NCBI GenBank assembly: GCA_034359265.1
Contig: CP136895.1
Coordinates: 45,340,001 to 45,404,000, forward strand
Length of the DNA: 64,000 nucleotides
Reading direction: 5' to 3'
Source of the DNA: Canna indica
Lineage: Eukaryota > Streptophyta > Magnoliopsida > Zingiberales > Cannaceae
Of the stretch, positions 11,096-22,691 are shown one piece after another. The notes under the pieces are model-generated. The model saw only the letters and a program-made list of their open reading frames with translations. It made no database searches and was not told the DNA's origin. The position numbers and the translations under genes are program-made. The first letter of the stretch is position 1, and each line of letters starts with the position of its first letter.

Positions 11096-13000
11096 ATGGA
11101 TGCTCAAAATGCTGCTTTGAGTGGCAGTGGCAGTAACTCGACGGAACGTCGAGGCCGGGGGCGAGGCCGAGGTCGAGGTCGAGGCTAGACCTAGGGCAGA
11201 GATAGAGAACTGTCTGAGGGACAGGGGCAAGAGTCAGTGGTTGATCTACTGCAGGCTCAGGTGAACCAATTGACTGAGGCGCTCCATGAGGAGCAGGAAG
11301 TGAGACAGCAGTTGCAGCAGCAGTCCCAGCAGCCACCACCACAGCCAGTGCTCGTGATTTTAGTGGTACCATAAGTGGCAGAGGTGGTAGCACCAGTGGC
11401 CATAACCCCAACTTATGCAAATTTTGTCACCCTAAAGCCACCGGAGTTCATTGGGACAGATCGTCAGGTGGAAGTGACGGAATTTCTGGGGGATTGCTAC
11501 GAGCTATGCATGGAACTAGGATGTTCATCAGAGGTGGCTGCTCGTATGGTCAATCTTCAGATGAGGGGACTGGCAAAGGTCTGTCTGCAAACTTGGAAGG
11601 TCCGCAGGGCAGCTGGTGCACCACCTCCCACATGGGAGGAATTTCGGGCGACTGTGGAAGAGGAGTACTTACCCATGAGTGTCCATGACAAGCGCGCTCG
11701 TGATTTTGAGATGTTGCGCCAAGCTGGAGGCATGACAGTGTCGGAGTATGAGATGGAGTTTAATCGTCTCTCCAAGCACCATCCCACCCTAGTGGCGACT
11801 GAGACCGCCAGGGTCAAGAGGTTCGTGGCAGGATTGAGGCCACAAATTGGCAGGCTTATTCATTTCACCGAGGAATCTACACTGGCTCGGGTAGTCGAAG
11901 AAGCCCTGTGGAAAGAAGCTTTGGTGCCGTTCGAGAGAAATGACGGGCCAGCTAAGAAGAAGTTCCGGTCACAGGGTTCTAGTAGTCGACCTTGGCACTT
12001 TGAGGGGGCAATGCCCACAACAGATCAGCAGCAAAGCCGGGGGCAGAATGGCAATCGGGGCCGTGGGGGCCAAGGGACCGGGTTAGTGAGGCCGATAGTG
12101 TCAGGAGGTGGTTCTCAGAGATCTGAGGCGCTGCAGTGTGGCAGCTGCAGTCGGAGGCACTGGGGGTCCTGCCTTAATCACACTAATACTTGCTTCAAGT
12201 GCGGTCGGGTCGGACATTTCAAGAAGGACTGCCCTGAGGGAACTGGTCAGAAGCCTGAGCAGTCAAGGGGTAAAGAACCTATGTCAGTAGGGTCAGTAGC
12301 ACCGAGAGGGCAGACTCAGAATAAGGGGCCGCATACCAGTCATTTAGAGAGGCTGCCTGCGCGGGGTTATGCTATGAACCGTGATGGGGCAGAGGCTTCC
12401 AAAGTAGTGGTGAGATGTACTATTTTAGTATGTTCGTCTGCTGCATATGTATTATTTGATCTGGTTGCCACGCACTCATTTGTGTTTGCCATATTTGCAG
12501 CAAGGCTGCCAATGGCACCCTCTATGCTTGATGGGCCATTGATGGTATCAACGCCTAAGGGGGATGCAATCTTAGCAACCTCAATTTATCAAGGGCGTGA
12601 AGTGCTCATATGCGGCCATGTGCTGAGTGCAGACTTGACACTCCTACCCACTCTTGAGCTTGATGTCATCTTCGGCATGGACTGGCTGGCAGAGCATTTT
12701 GCAATGTTGGACTGTAGAGTCAAAGCAGTGATGTTTAATAAGCCTGGGTTGCCGCAGTTCATCTTCCAAGGGGAGAGAGGTAGCAAGCCGATAGGGGTCA
12801 TCTCAGCCCTAAAGGCTCGCAAATTGCTTAGGGGTGGCTACCAATCTTTCCTGGCCTTTGTAGCTGTGGTCGAGGAGGAAAGGGGTGAAGCAAAGCATGT
12901 TAGTGGAACCCCCGTGGTCTATGAATTCCCTGATGTGTTTCCCGAGGAATTGCCAGGGTTGCCGCCCAGAAGGGGGGTCGATTTTTGCATTGATCTGTAG
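11096..13000 (+). pseudogene. Chromovirus gag and protease
   Basis: The ATG at 11096 opens a short arginine-glycine-rich N-terminus. In-frame stops at about 11186-11197 and 11372 interrupt it, then 541 codons remain open in the same frame. These hold the Retrotrans_gag domain (for example WEEFRATVEEEYLP and GMTVSEYEMEFNRL), a basic linker, and a zinc knuckle CFKCGRVGHFKKDC (CX2CX4HX4C). The protease follows, but the catalytic DSGATHSF motif reads DLVATHSF, which removes the Ser-Gly of the active site. LDVIFGMDWL is the conserved later motif. The frame ends in the lead-in to RT (FPDVFPEELPGLPP). The protein would package RNA and self-process in an active element; this one could not mature itself. 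Confidence 0.9.
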
Positions 13001-15878
13001 CCCGGGGTGAAACCAATTTCCATTCCCCTTTACAGGATGGCACCGGCCAAACTCAGAGAGCTAAAGGTGCAATTGTAGGAAATGCTAGACCTGGGGTTCA
13101 TCCGGCCGAGTGTGTCACCGTGGACGCCCCGGTTCTCTTCATGAAGAAGAAGGATGGGTTGATGTGCATGTGCATTGATTATAGGCAGTTGAACAAGGTG
13201 ACAGTTAAGAACCGCTACCCACTGCCAAGGATAGACGATCTATTTGACCAGCTGCAGGGGGCTCAATGGTTCTCAAAGATAGATCTGAGGTCCGGATACC
13301 ATCAGTGGAGAATCCGGGACTGCGATGTGCCAAAGATGGCCTTTAGGACTCGCTATGGTCACTATGAATTCCTAGTGATATCCTTTGGCCTAACCAATGC
13401 ACCTGCTGCCTTCATGGACCTAATGAACAGGGTATTTAAGGAGTACCTAGACAGCTTTGTGATCGTCTTCATTGACAACATTTTGGTTTACTCCAAGAGT
13501 GAGGAAGAGCACTCTAAGCACCCGAGAATGATCCTAGAAACCCTCAGAGAGCACCGCTTGGTTGCCAAATTTTCCAAGTGTGAATTTTGGTTGGAAAGTG
13601 TAGGGTTCTTGGGCCATGTAGTGTCCAAGGAAGAAATAAGGGTAGATCTCACCAAGATTGAAGTGGTTCAGAACTGGAAGCGGCCGACTAGTGTGACCGA
13701 GGTCCGCAGTTTTCTTGGGTTGGCCGGCTATTATCGGAAGTTTGTGGAGAATTTCTCTAGAATTGTAGCCCCTCTATCTCGGTTGACCTAGAAGAAGGCC
13801 AGATTCGTTTGGGATGACAAATGCGAGGCGAGCTTTCAAAAGCTCAAGGCATGTTTGACATCTGCACCCGTGTTGGTTGTACCTTTCGGCTCAGGAGGGT
13901 TTGTGGTTTTCTGTGATGCCTCTCGGGTTGGTTTGGGCTGCGTCTTGATGCATTATGGTAGAGTGATTGCTTATCATCTTGCCAGTTGAAAGTCCATGAG
14001 AAGAACTATCTGACGCATGACCTAGAATTAGCGGCAGTGGTCTTTGCACTGAAGCTTTGGAGGCACTACTTGTGCGGGGAGGCTTGCGAAATCTACATAG
14101 ATCACAAGAGTCTCCAGTACTTGCTTACCCAAAAGGAGCTGAACCTCAGGTAGAGGAGATGGCTGGAGCTCCTAAAGGACTATGATTGCACCATTATGTA
14201 TCATCCGAGGAAAGCAAATGTGGTAGCAGATGCGCTGAGCAGAAAATCCATGGGCAATTTGGCCCATTTGGAAGCTAAGCGAAGGCCTCTAGCTTGAGAG
14301 TTAGATTTATGCCTAGATGGGGGTGCAACCTTATTACTGTCAGCTTCAGGTGCCCTGATGGCCCATCTACGGGTACAGTCCACGCTAGTGGACATGCTAC
14401 GTGCCGCGCAGGGGGAAGATGCCTTTTGTGCACTGACAAAGGACCTGGTACAAAGAGGTAATGTAGAGAACAATTTCAGATTGGACTCAGAAGGTGTGTT
14501 GAGGTTCAGAGACTGGATAGTAGTACCAGACATGGCTGAGGTGCGTAGGCAAGTACTGGAATTGGGTAACCGTTCCACTTACACGATGCATCCGGGGGCC
14601 ACCAAGATGTACCGGGACTTAAGGCAACATTACTAGTGGAAGGGCATGAAAAGAGAGGTGGCAGAATTTTTTTCTAAATGTCTAGTCTGTCAGCAGGTGA
14701 AAGCCGAACACCTTAAGCCTGCGGGGCTCCTGCAAAATCTCGAATTGCCCGAGTGGAAGTGGGAGAAAATCACCATGGATCTAGTGACTGGATTGCCTAA
14801 GTCAAAAGGCAGTTTTGATTCCATTTGGGTGGCGGTGGACCGGTTAACCAAGTCCGCGCACTTTATACTAGTGAAAACTACTTCCTCTGCGGAGTAGTAT
14901 GCCTGACTATTTTTGGATAGGATTGTGGCATACCATGGTACCCCGGTGATGATTATATCCGACCGCGGTACCCAGTTCACAGCCCGGTTTTGACAGTCCT
15001 TCCAGGAAGCTTTGGGTACTCAGGTGCGTTTCAGTACAACCTTCCATCCGCAGACTGACGGGCAGTCAGAGAGGACCATCTAAACTTTGCAGGACATGCT
15101 AAGGGTGTGCGTCTTGGATATGACAGATGGCTGGGAGAGGCACCTATCGTTGATCGAATTCGCCTATAACAATAGCTATCACAGTAGCATTGGCATGGCT
15201 CCTTTTGAGGCCTTGTATGGGCGGCGGTGCAAGTCCCCGGTGGGCTGGTTTGAGGCAGGGGAATCACTCATGGTGGTGGGCCCCGACCTGGTTGAGGAGG
15301 CGGTAGAAAAAGTAAAGGTCATTAAGGAAAGATTGCTGACAGCTCAGAGTCGACAAAAAATGTATGCCGATAGAAAGGCCAGGGAATTAGAATTTGCAGA
15401 GGGTGACTTAGTATTCCTGAAGGTCTCTCCTATGAAAGGGGTGGTCCAGTTTGGGAAGAAGGGGAAACTGAGCCCTAGATACATTGGGCCTTTTCCCGTT
15501 CTCAAGCGGAGGGGCGAAGTGGCCTATGAGCTGGCATTGCCTCCTAGCCTGAGCAGAGTGCACCCGGTCTTCCATGTATCCATGTTGCGGAAGTATGTAA
15601 AAGATTATTCGCATGTGATCGAGCCCTCTTCTATCGAGGTAGATTCGGCCATCTCATTTGAGGAAAGGCCTGTGGAGATTCTTGACCACCAGATCATGAA
15701 GCTAAGGTCCAAAGAAAATCCCCTCGTAAAGGTCAAATGGGAGCACCATTCCGGGCAAGAGGCCACATGGGAGGTAGAGCGGGACATGAGAGAGCCCTAC
15801 CCTTCCTTGTTCGAGGAGCCGGTAAGTCCTTGTTATTTAAGTAAATTCGAGAACAAATTTCCCTTAAGGGGTGAAGGT
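13001..15878 (+). pseudogene. Chromovirus reverse transcriptase, RNase H, integrase and chromodomain
   Basis: After stops and a frameshift, RT is open from 13120 to 13791 with [29 protein letters not shown] and [10 protein letters not shown]. The catalytic box reads FIDNILVYS where FIDD is expected, so a catalytic aspartate is lost. RNase H (about 13795-14235) has DASRVGLGCVL. Integrase shows HPGATKMYRDL, CLVCQQVKAEH, then MDLVTGLP, IISDRGTQF and HPQTDGQSER, which are the D, D and E regions, with stops between them. From 15087 the frame is open again through ALYGRRCKSP, GKLSPRYIGPF and VFHVSMLRKY into a chromodomain (EERPVEILDHQ, VKVKWEHH, ATWEVERDMR). Chromodomains steer integration toward marked chromatin in this lineage. 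Confidence 0.92.
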
Positions 15879-17952
15879 TGTAAGACCCGGAAAAAGTTTT
15901 CTAATATAAAAATCTATTTTGGTGCAAGGCGTCGACCCGGGGGTAGTCGAGTCGAGCCTCAGGATCGCCTTGAGTGAAAAGGTATGACTCGGCTAATGAA
16001 TCATGAAGTCTAATTGGATAATTTACTTTCCTTTTATAAAATCATACCTTAAATTAAGTTAACTCGAGTCATGTTATGGTTGGGTCGGAACCCGAGTCGA
16101 GTTCGGATTTAGTCGAGTTCAGGGTATGATTTAAGTGAGCCTTGAAGCCATCTTTGGAAAGATGGTTGAGGGGATAAAACTCGCCATGTGGCAGCCGTGC
16201 TACTCAACCATTGAGTCGCACAAGGCCGCAAGGGAGAAAAGAGGAGAAGGAGCAAGGAGGGGGCTTGGGGCTTGGATCGATCCAGAATTCGCGTCGTCGT
16301 CGGAGATTCTCAAGTCATCGTCACCCGATCCTTATTTCTTGGCGATCTAGGTGAGTGGTCAAGTCTTTAATAGTTCGGGGGAGGCGAGTGGCCGATCCCT
16401 AGATGATAGGTTGAGTTTTCGCGATTTTCTCGACGATCCTTATTTCATGATCTTAGGGATCACACATAGGGATATGACAATACTTAGGAAGAACACCAAA
16501 CTTAGCAAGTAGCTAAATTGATTTGAATTGTAGAAATGCTAGATTGTAACCATAATTAGCATTTGATCCTTAAACTTGGATGTTGACAATGTTACCATGT
16601 TTTATAATTCATACATGTTATTTAAATTTATTACTACCTTGCCATGCTAGATAGTTGCTCCTTATTGTGCTAAAATTCCTAAGGTAGTATAAGAATTGTT
16701 AGGTATGTGCATTATTATTATATATGATGAATGATGTAATATATGAGCAATTTTCTTTAGATTAAGCATGCTGCCCTAAATGATCTTGGATGGTATTTCA
16801 AGGTTGACTCACAGAAATTCTCACCTAAGACAGTGTAAAAAGCTAGGTAACATATAAGGTGTCACTAGATGTTCATATCACAATTATGGAAACTCAAATA
16901 TGAGACGATAACACTTATATGATTGCTTGTATATTTTGAAAACTTAGAGATTGTAGGTGCACATATACTAAAAGGGGTAGCATGAATTATTGACCCAGTA
17001 GCCGGACATGGCTAGATACGGGCAAAGGCCCGAAGTATGTATATATGAAAACCCTATGATATTGGTTGTGTAATGTGCTTGAGATGGTCCGCCGAGGAGC
17101 AAGGAGGTCGAAAATGACCAATGCTCAGCTCGGCCAGTTCGGTCTCGAGTTGCGCCAGCGGGCCCGCTAGGTGCCAGACCCTAGTTGGGTGGGACTAGCT
17201 ATCCTTACCCCAAACGGTGTCCGAAGACTAGTGGACCATCCTAGTCGACGGCCCGGGATTGTTTGCTTGCATCTTGAGATGATGTAGCCGATGGCCAGGA
17301 TGGTACTACTTGGTATGGTAGTGACGACTGTAGCCGGGATATATTCTGCTATAAGCAGGCCCAAGGGCCGGATGCTAGAGGCTTGATAAGCCAAGTGGCA
17401 GGTGCTCATGTACATAAAGTACTGATGGATCCGTTGAGGGTTTGTAGTTGCATTAGAAACACACTTTACCTCCTTGTGCATTCCTTTATTGCCTTGTAAT
17501 ATTTATATATGCATGACTGAGGCTTATGTGGAGGTTCAATTGAGCCACTCACAGAGTCCCAAGTGGACTCACAGTTTATTTTTATTTTTGCAGAGCATGA
17601 GCAGTAGCTTGGTGTCGACATGGTGCAGCTGGAGGGCAGAGGCGGTGCCAAATCTCGTAGCGGCATCCATGAGTCTTAGACTAGTCCTAGTTATGTTGGT
17701 TTTATTTCTGCTCTAATGATTGTAATTGAAAAGAATTGCAAAAACGTGATATTTGACCATTTGGATTTGATGTTGATGTTTCTTCTTGTTTTGAAAAACT
17801 TATACATTGTGACTTGCAAACTTTGTTTTATAAAGTATGTTAAGTTTCTTTCAATCGATGTGTTTTGGTTTCTTGATGTCAGTGTAGACAGTAGGCTACA
17901 GGGCAGGATGTGGGCCCTAGCCGGCCACACTACCCTCAGTCGGGGTGTGACA
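15879..17952 (+). repeat. Complete 3' LTR of the chromovirus
   Basis: It begins TGTAAGACCCGG straight after the purine-rich AAGGGGTGAAGG and ends GGGGTGTGACA. The 2,074-bp LTR contains the full copy of the region truncated on the left. Short open frames within it, including 16135-16350 and 17167-17975, are repeated in both LTRs and carry no known domain. Confidence 0.92.
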
Positions 17953-18272
17953 GCTTTGCAGTAGTGGCCATGCACGCTCTGTGCTCGCTATAACGGGCTG
18001 CTTCAGCAGACACTCCCGAGCGCAGGACCAGAGCCGGATAGCGACCATGGAGTCCGAGCTCACCCAGCAGAGGCTAGAGATGCAGGAGCAAAGGCGGGTG
18101 AATGATGAGTTGAGACAAACAATCCAGAACATGCAGACACTCCTCACTCAGATTGCGTCTCACGCTGGGCTTCTACCGATGATGTCGTAGTCGTCGTCCT
18201 CCTCGACCCAGTTGACGCTCCTGACCCAGCCATTGTCGACTGCACCACCTCCATCGCCTCCACCGCAGCCGT
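17953..18272 (+). pseudogene. C-terminal tail of the CACTA-1 TnpA-like gene
   Basis: The open stretch 17981-18190 encodes a coiled-coil-like segment rich in E, Q and M (MESELTQQRLEMQEQ, then DELRQTIQNMQ), followed by a serine- and proline-rich end and a TGA near 18272. The same layout (ME-Q-SQMM coiled segment, then SSS/PSS tail, then GTGAGATTTT) ends the second gene of CACTA-2, -3 and -4. The rest of this gene was lost with the gypsy insertion and deletion. Confidence 0.7.
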
Positions 18273-18519
18273 GAGATTTTGATTAATTGTATTTTATTTA
18301 TATTTTGATACTTGGTTGTATATAGATGATATTTTGATAATTGTTTGCCTCCGGTTTGAGGCTGATATTAATGATATTTATGTAAAATTTGTATATTTGA
18401 TTTCAAATGCATGTGTATGATGTTTTTTTATTGTAATATGTGATTGAAAATAATTTGTAGTCGATATATCATTGTATACAGGAATTTACAAAAATTTTAG
18501 TTTTTTCAGTTACAGGATA

Positions 18520-18925
18520 CACCTTTAACCACGGCTTACCCACGGTTCACCGTCACTAAGCCGTGGCTGAAAGCTTATCGTAAATGGTGGATGGTCTGGG
18601 CAGCACCAAATATCACGGTTGCTAATAGTATCACCGAGGGGACTGGGTCGTGGCTGATTGTTGGTATTAGTGATAGCTCCTGGAGCCGTCATTGATGTTT
18701 TTTAATCAGCGACAGCGCACGCGGCTATCGCTGATGATTACGTGTGACGGCCGCGCTTGGCCATCACAACTTATCTGAGACGCGCTCATCAGTCACGGCT
18801 TTTTGTCACGGTTTGCGCCGTCCGTGATATCTATCACCAACGGTTTAGCCACGGGCTGAGCCGTCCGTGATATCTATCACCAACGGTTCAGCCACGGGCT
18901 GAGCCGTCGGTGATGACGATAATTC
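18520..18925. repeat. CACTA-1 right subterminal repeat array
   Basis: Units on CACGGCT / AGCCGTG alternate in both orientations. A clear tandem pair (CCGTCCGTGATATCTATCAC with ACGGTT-AGCCACGGGCTGAG) occurs at about 18826-18910. It mirrors the left array in motif but not in long-range sequence, as usual for CACTA ends. Confidence 0.7.
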
Positions 18926-19316
18926 TAGTAGTGTTAGTTTGCTATGGCTAATTGTGTAGTCCTTAGGAGAAGAGATGTTGGAGGTACTCTCAGGGAGAGG
19001 GTAACCCTCGGGGGAGAGGGTCGGAGTCTTAGTTTGTAAATCCTTTTGTAGGATACACTTTAAACTAGTAAATTATAGTTTGAAATTCTAAGCGAAGTGC
19101 TTAGGTAGTAGAGTAAGGAAGGGTCCCAAACTACTATAAATCTCATTGTTATCATTGATATTCTTGCGTGTGTTGATTTACTTGCATATTGCTTCAGCCC
19201 TTTATTATTAAACTTGTGTATTGCCTAAACCTTTAAGAAACCACTAATTTGCATTTAGGCTTTAATCTATTGATAATATACTATTCACCCCTCTAGTGTA
19301 AGTCATTCGCCCAACA

Positions 19317-19652
19317 ATTGATATTAGAGCGGATTAATAGATTGAGATTTCACCATCTCTTCTACCTTTAGCTCGATTCGTAGAATAACACTAGAGTTGG
19401 TAGTTTCTACACCTCTTAGGTTTGGTTGCTCTAACTTTGGTCTTTGAAAACCTAGGATGTCTATCTTTTTGCAGACTTAAGGTTTAGGGTTCATGATATA
19501 TATACTAAAAATCCAATACATTGAACCTAAGGTTGACATAGATACATGGAGTCAAGAATAAAAAGTTTTTTTATGTTAATTGCGAAGGCTAAAAAATTGC
19601 ATAATTTATTCTTTGCAAAATGATGTTTTTGAAAAGGTCATGCATTGCACCT
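19317..19652 (+). mobile_element. Copia internal leader with primer-binding site
   Basis: TGATATTAGAGC (19319-19330) matches the initiator tRNA-Met site at 10 of 12 positions and sits two bases after the family-A LTR end, the normal copia arrangement. The next ~320 bp are AT-rich leader or early gag sequence without a readable domain. It stops where an inverted LTR pair has come in. Confidence 0.7.
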
Positions 19653-20403
19653 TGTTGGCCTAAGGTTTTCAACCTAGGTATTCTTGATTTTTGATGATAA
19701 GAAATATGAAACTAATGGTTTCATGGAGAAATATTCTTAGGTTCCAAGTCGAGTAGCGCACGACGTCCGCAATCGGAAAAATGACGAAATTAGCAAAAAT
19801 AGGAAGGACACTCGTAGATGCTCGAAAATCGTCAAGAAGTTAGAGTCTATGTTCAGGATGTTTAGATTAATTGTAAATCCTCTAAATGATCTTGATGTAA
19901 CCCCAAAATCTGAAATCGAGACTCGTAACTCAAGAAACCAGAAATCGGAAAAAAAATCAGCCTGAACCTAGTTATCGACCGAATGTCAGTCGAAAGTCGA
20001 TTGACCGAATGTCAGTCGAAAGTCGATCGATCGAGGATCGATCGAGGATCGACCAATGGTTGACCGAACGGGCCAATGTCTCTTGTCCTAGCCGTTTCAA
20101 CTCGGGCCAATTTTTGGTTTTTCATGTTTTTGGGGTTTGGGTTTAGTTTTTAGGTTCTTTGCATCATAAGAGAATTACATATTCATTCTAGACACTCTAA
20201 ACCTAAACTCTAACTTCTCGGAGAATCCTAAGCGTCGACGAGCATCCTTGCCGATATATTTGATTCCTCTGATTTTTTTGATCGGGGACGTCGAGCGCTA
20301 ATCGACTTGGAACCTGAAAGTATTTCTCAATGAAACTATTAGTTTCATGTTTGTTATCATCAAAACCGAAATTAAAACCATGGTTGAAAACCTTAAGTCA
20401 ACA
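19653..20403. repeat. Head-to-head pair of truncated family-A LTRs (large palindrome)
   Basis: The left arm begins TGTTGGCCTAAGGTTTTC and reads rightward. The right arm ends GAAAACCTTAAGTCAACA, the complementary start of a second copy. Each arm is about 300-450 bp and they meet near 20100-20105. The arms are similar but diverged, so these are two different LTR copies rather than a recent inverted duplication. Both have lost their 3' halves. Transcripts through here could fold into a long double-stranded RNA. Confidence 0.75.
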
Positions 20404-20553
20404 AGAACAACATTGTTCACCAAACTAGTGCTCCATGCACCCCACAACAAAAAGCCTTGGCCGAAAGAAAAAATAGAACACTAGTAGATACACTTAATTA
20501 TGCTTCTTAATGCTAATTTTTTAGGAGTAGCACTATAGACTGCTTGTCACGAT
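20404..20553 (+). pseudogene. Copia integrase fragment
   Basis: The frame reads SAPCTPQQKALAERKNRTL, the conserved copia integrase segment normally SAPRTPQQNGVVERKNRTL, then VDT and a decayed LLNANFLGVAL. It covers the glutamate of the catalytic DDE triad (the E of AERKNR). It is cut at 20553 by another LTR start. It may belong to the same copia element whose 5' LTR ends at 19316, with gag, protease and the rest lost. Confidence 0.8.
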
Positions 20554-21305
20554 TGTTGGCCCAAGGATTTCAATCTCGAGTACACTCTCGGATTTTATGA
20601 TAACAAACACTTTAGCTAATGTATTTACTAAGTTATTCATGGGATAAATAATAAGGTAAATGTAAAGTTCACATTTGAAATCATGGAGGGCATTTTAAGA
20701 AAGAAAAAGGCATTTTGGGCGACTAATATTTCAAGACTTAGGTACAGATCTTAGAGCTCAATTGTAACCTTTGTGTATGCTTAGGATGATGAACTCTTTT
20801 CCAATTTATCTTTACAAAATTCTTTCTAAACTTTAAATCTGAAACCATCAATCCTAAACCCAAAACCCAAAACTCTTACCATGTTATCATAACAATGAGC
20901 ACTTTCCATTTTAGTTTTTATCATGTTATCATCACATTGAAAACTTTGTATTTAAATTATTATCATATTATATATTATCGAACGGTTGTCATTTTGATTC
21001 TTACCATTTATCATCAATAAATTGACCTGAATTCAACTGTTTTCAAACCAGTCTCATTAGAAAGAAAAACCAAAGCTTTAATGGAGCGATAGTGAGGTTT
21101 CTAATCCAAAGCTTTCTTAATTTCATTCCTTGATCCTTTCCTGGCCTTCATCTTTTGCGAATCATTTCTCTAAGGTGGCAGAGGATAAGAACAACAAGAA
21201 CGGCTTCAATAGTGTTTGAAAACTCTAAGCTCTTCCATATTTTATTGTTCTTTATATTATTACTTTTACCTCGTGTGTAAAGGTGTGGGTAACATACCAA
21301 GTTAA
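20554..21305 (+). mobile_element. Diverged copia-type LTR
   Basis: It begins TGTTGGCCCAAGGATTTC and has the ATGATAACAAAC landmark, then departs from family A. It has AT-rich sequence, no GATCGA cluster, and no recognisable gene. It is taken as an LTR of a related family. The right end is uncertain because a further LTR starts at 21306. Confidence 0.5.
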
Positions 21306-22475
21306 TGTTGGCCTAAGGTTTTTGTTGGCCGAGGATTCATTCTCATGCTCAAGGATTCTTGGAAAATATTTTGAAATAACAAACCTTATTTGGAGTTGAC
21401 TTGCGTGAAGCATCCCCGATAGGAAACTCAATGCGTTAATGGAAAAAATTGAATGGATGTGAACCGGCGCGCGAACGTCGACGAAAAAAGTGTTCATAGG
21501 TTTAAGGTGTCTAGACTTATTGTATATCCTTCATTATGATGCTTGGAAACCTCATAATCCAAAATCTGAACCTGAAGTCGAGAGTCAACTGAAAAATAAA
21601 AAAATCAGCCCGATTTCTCCAATCTCAGCCGATCCTCGATCGATCTAGAATTAGCTCAGACTCGACCGAAAATCTATTGGAAATTCCAGTAGCTATTTCG
21701 GCCAAATCTCGGGCGATCTTGGGTAGACCCAGATTTGACCGAAGATCGATTGAAAAGTCCAACAATTCTTTTTTAAGTCGTTTCAATCTGTTGGACCTAA
21801 GCTTTACCTCACCTTTTCTCTATATAAACCTCATACCAGCCTTACTTAACCCCTTCTGAACACCTTGAGACATATTTGAGCCCTTCTATGCTTTCTTGAG
21901 CCATTCTCTTCCAAACCCTAGTTACCGACAAAGCTTTTCATGACATCACTTTTGTGCTCCAATCATTTCATCTTTGAGTCATCAAGAAGGAGACTAAGAA
22001 CCTATTTCCAGAGCTAAGTTGTAATTGTTTATATTATTGCTCCCAGTTAATTGTATTTATTTGAGACAAGCCACTTGTGTAAACCTAGAGTTCTAGGTTT
22101 GTGATTTGGTGGTCGCCTTGGTGTAAAGGCTTAAAACCGCCCATGTAATCTAAGTTTAAAGTGTCCTTAGGGGTTGAGGTAGGAAAGTGCTTTCGATGTG
22201 AAAGCAAAGACTTTTTGGTGAGGAACTAGACACTTAGTGGATTTGCATTCGAAATCCTAAGCAGGATGCTTAAGTAGTGGAGTAGACGGTGTTCCCACTA
22301 TAAATCCTTGTGTGTTTGCATTGTTTCCATTTGTGATAAATTCACTTTCTTCTGATCTTATAAATTATCAAATTTTATTAAAATTGAGAAATCTGTTAAG
22401 ATTCGAAATTAGCACAAAACTAGCGATACACACAATTCAACCCCCTTTAGTGTGAATATTCAACTTACAATTTTC
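21306..22475 (+). mobile_element. Family-A LTR
   Basis: Two LTR-like starts (TGTTGGCC at 21306 and 21323) are stacked, suggesting a few bases duplicated at the junction. The body has the AATAACAAACC landmark, a CCTCGATCGATC cluster near 21640-21760, and the late blocks GGTGTAAAGGC and CCTAAGCAGGATGCTTAAGT. The end reads CCCCCTTTAGTGTGAATATT. No target duplication is visible because other LTR pieces abut both ends. Confidence 0.65.
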
Positions 22476-22691
22476 AACCTTAGTCTTAATTTGGTTTTGA
22501 TGATAACAAACTCAGAACTAATATTTCAATGAGAAACAATTTCAGGTTTCAAGTTGGGTAACTCGTGATGTCCACGATCGAAAGATCGACGCGAAATCGG
22601 AAAAACTCGAATGAAGCGTTAAGACAGAGAGTTAGGTTTAGGGTCTTTAGATGTGTTGTAAATCCTCAAAATGTAATGATGATGGTGAAAC
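22476..22691 (+). mobile_element. 5' fragment of another family-A LTR
   Basis: It begins just inside a family-A start (TTTTCAACCTTAGTC) with the GATGATAACAAAC landmark. It breaks off after about 215 bp where a minus-strand LTR begins at 22692. Confidence 0.6.

Larger units (their letters stand above)
9523..17952 (+). mobile_element. Ty3/gypsy chromovirus (Tekay/Del type), 5' LTR truncated
   Basis: The order is partial 5' LTR, primer-binding site, gag, protease, reverse transcriptase, RNase H, integrase, chromodomain, purine tract, full 3' LTR. That gene order and the C-terminal chromodomain define a chromovirus; the ~2.1-kb LTR fits Tekay/Del. The left LTR lacks its first ~718 bp, and a block of the host CACTA transposase is missing too. 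A deletion after insertion therefore removed both, and no target duplication remains. Several stops and frameshifts make it inactive. Confidence 0.9.
6916..18933 (+). mobile_element. CACTA-1, a CACTA (En/Spm) transposon split by a chromovirus
   Basis: The left terminus is CACTACTAGAA and the right is its exact complement TTCTAGTAGTG. The 3-bp target duplication TTA is present on both sides (6913-6915, 18934-18936). Subterminal arrays, a GC-rich leader, a 26-28 bp minisatellite, a ~250-bp hairpin and a TNP2 N-terminal region follow in order from the left. The transposase is cut off at 9522, where gypsy sequence begins, and only the tail of the second gene survives at 17953-18272. It is diverged from the other three CACTA elements here and has different subterminal repeat sequences, so it is a separate subfamily. 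It inserted inside the family-A 5' LTR. Confidence 0.92.
3865..19316 (+). mobile_element. Family-A copia 5' LTR, split by two later insertions
   Basis: The LTR begins TGTTGACCTAAG (3865) and ends CGCCCAACA (19316). It is followed directly by a primer-binding site, so it is a 5' LTR rather than a solo one. Removing the insertions and their duplicated targets leaves three blocks: 3865-4425, 6716-6915 and 18937-19316, together about 1.14 kb. The blocks line up in order with the uninterrupted family-A LTR at 56792-58272: ATGATAACAA motif, GATCGACC cluster, then the AGTCCACTAGTGTAAAC block, CCTAAGC-type block and ACCCCTCTAGTGT end. The outer insertion history is therefore readable from target duplications alone. 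Confidence 0.8.
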
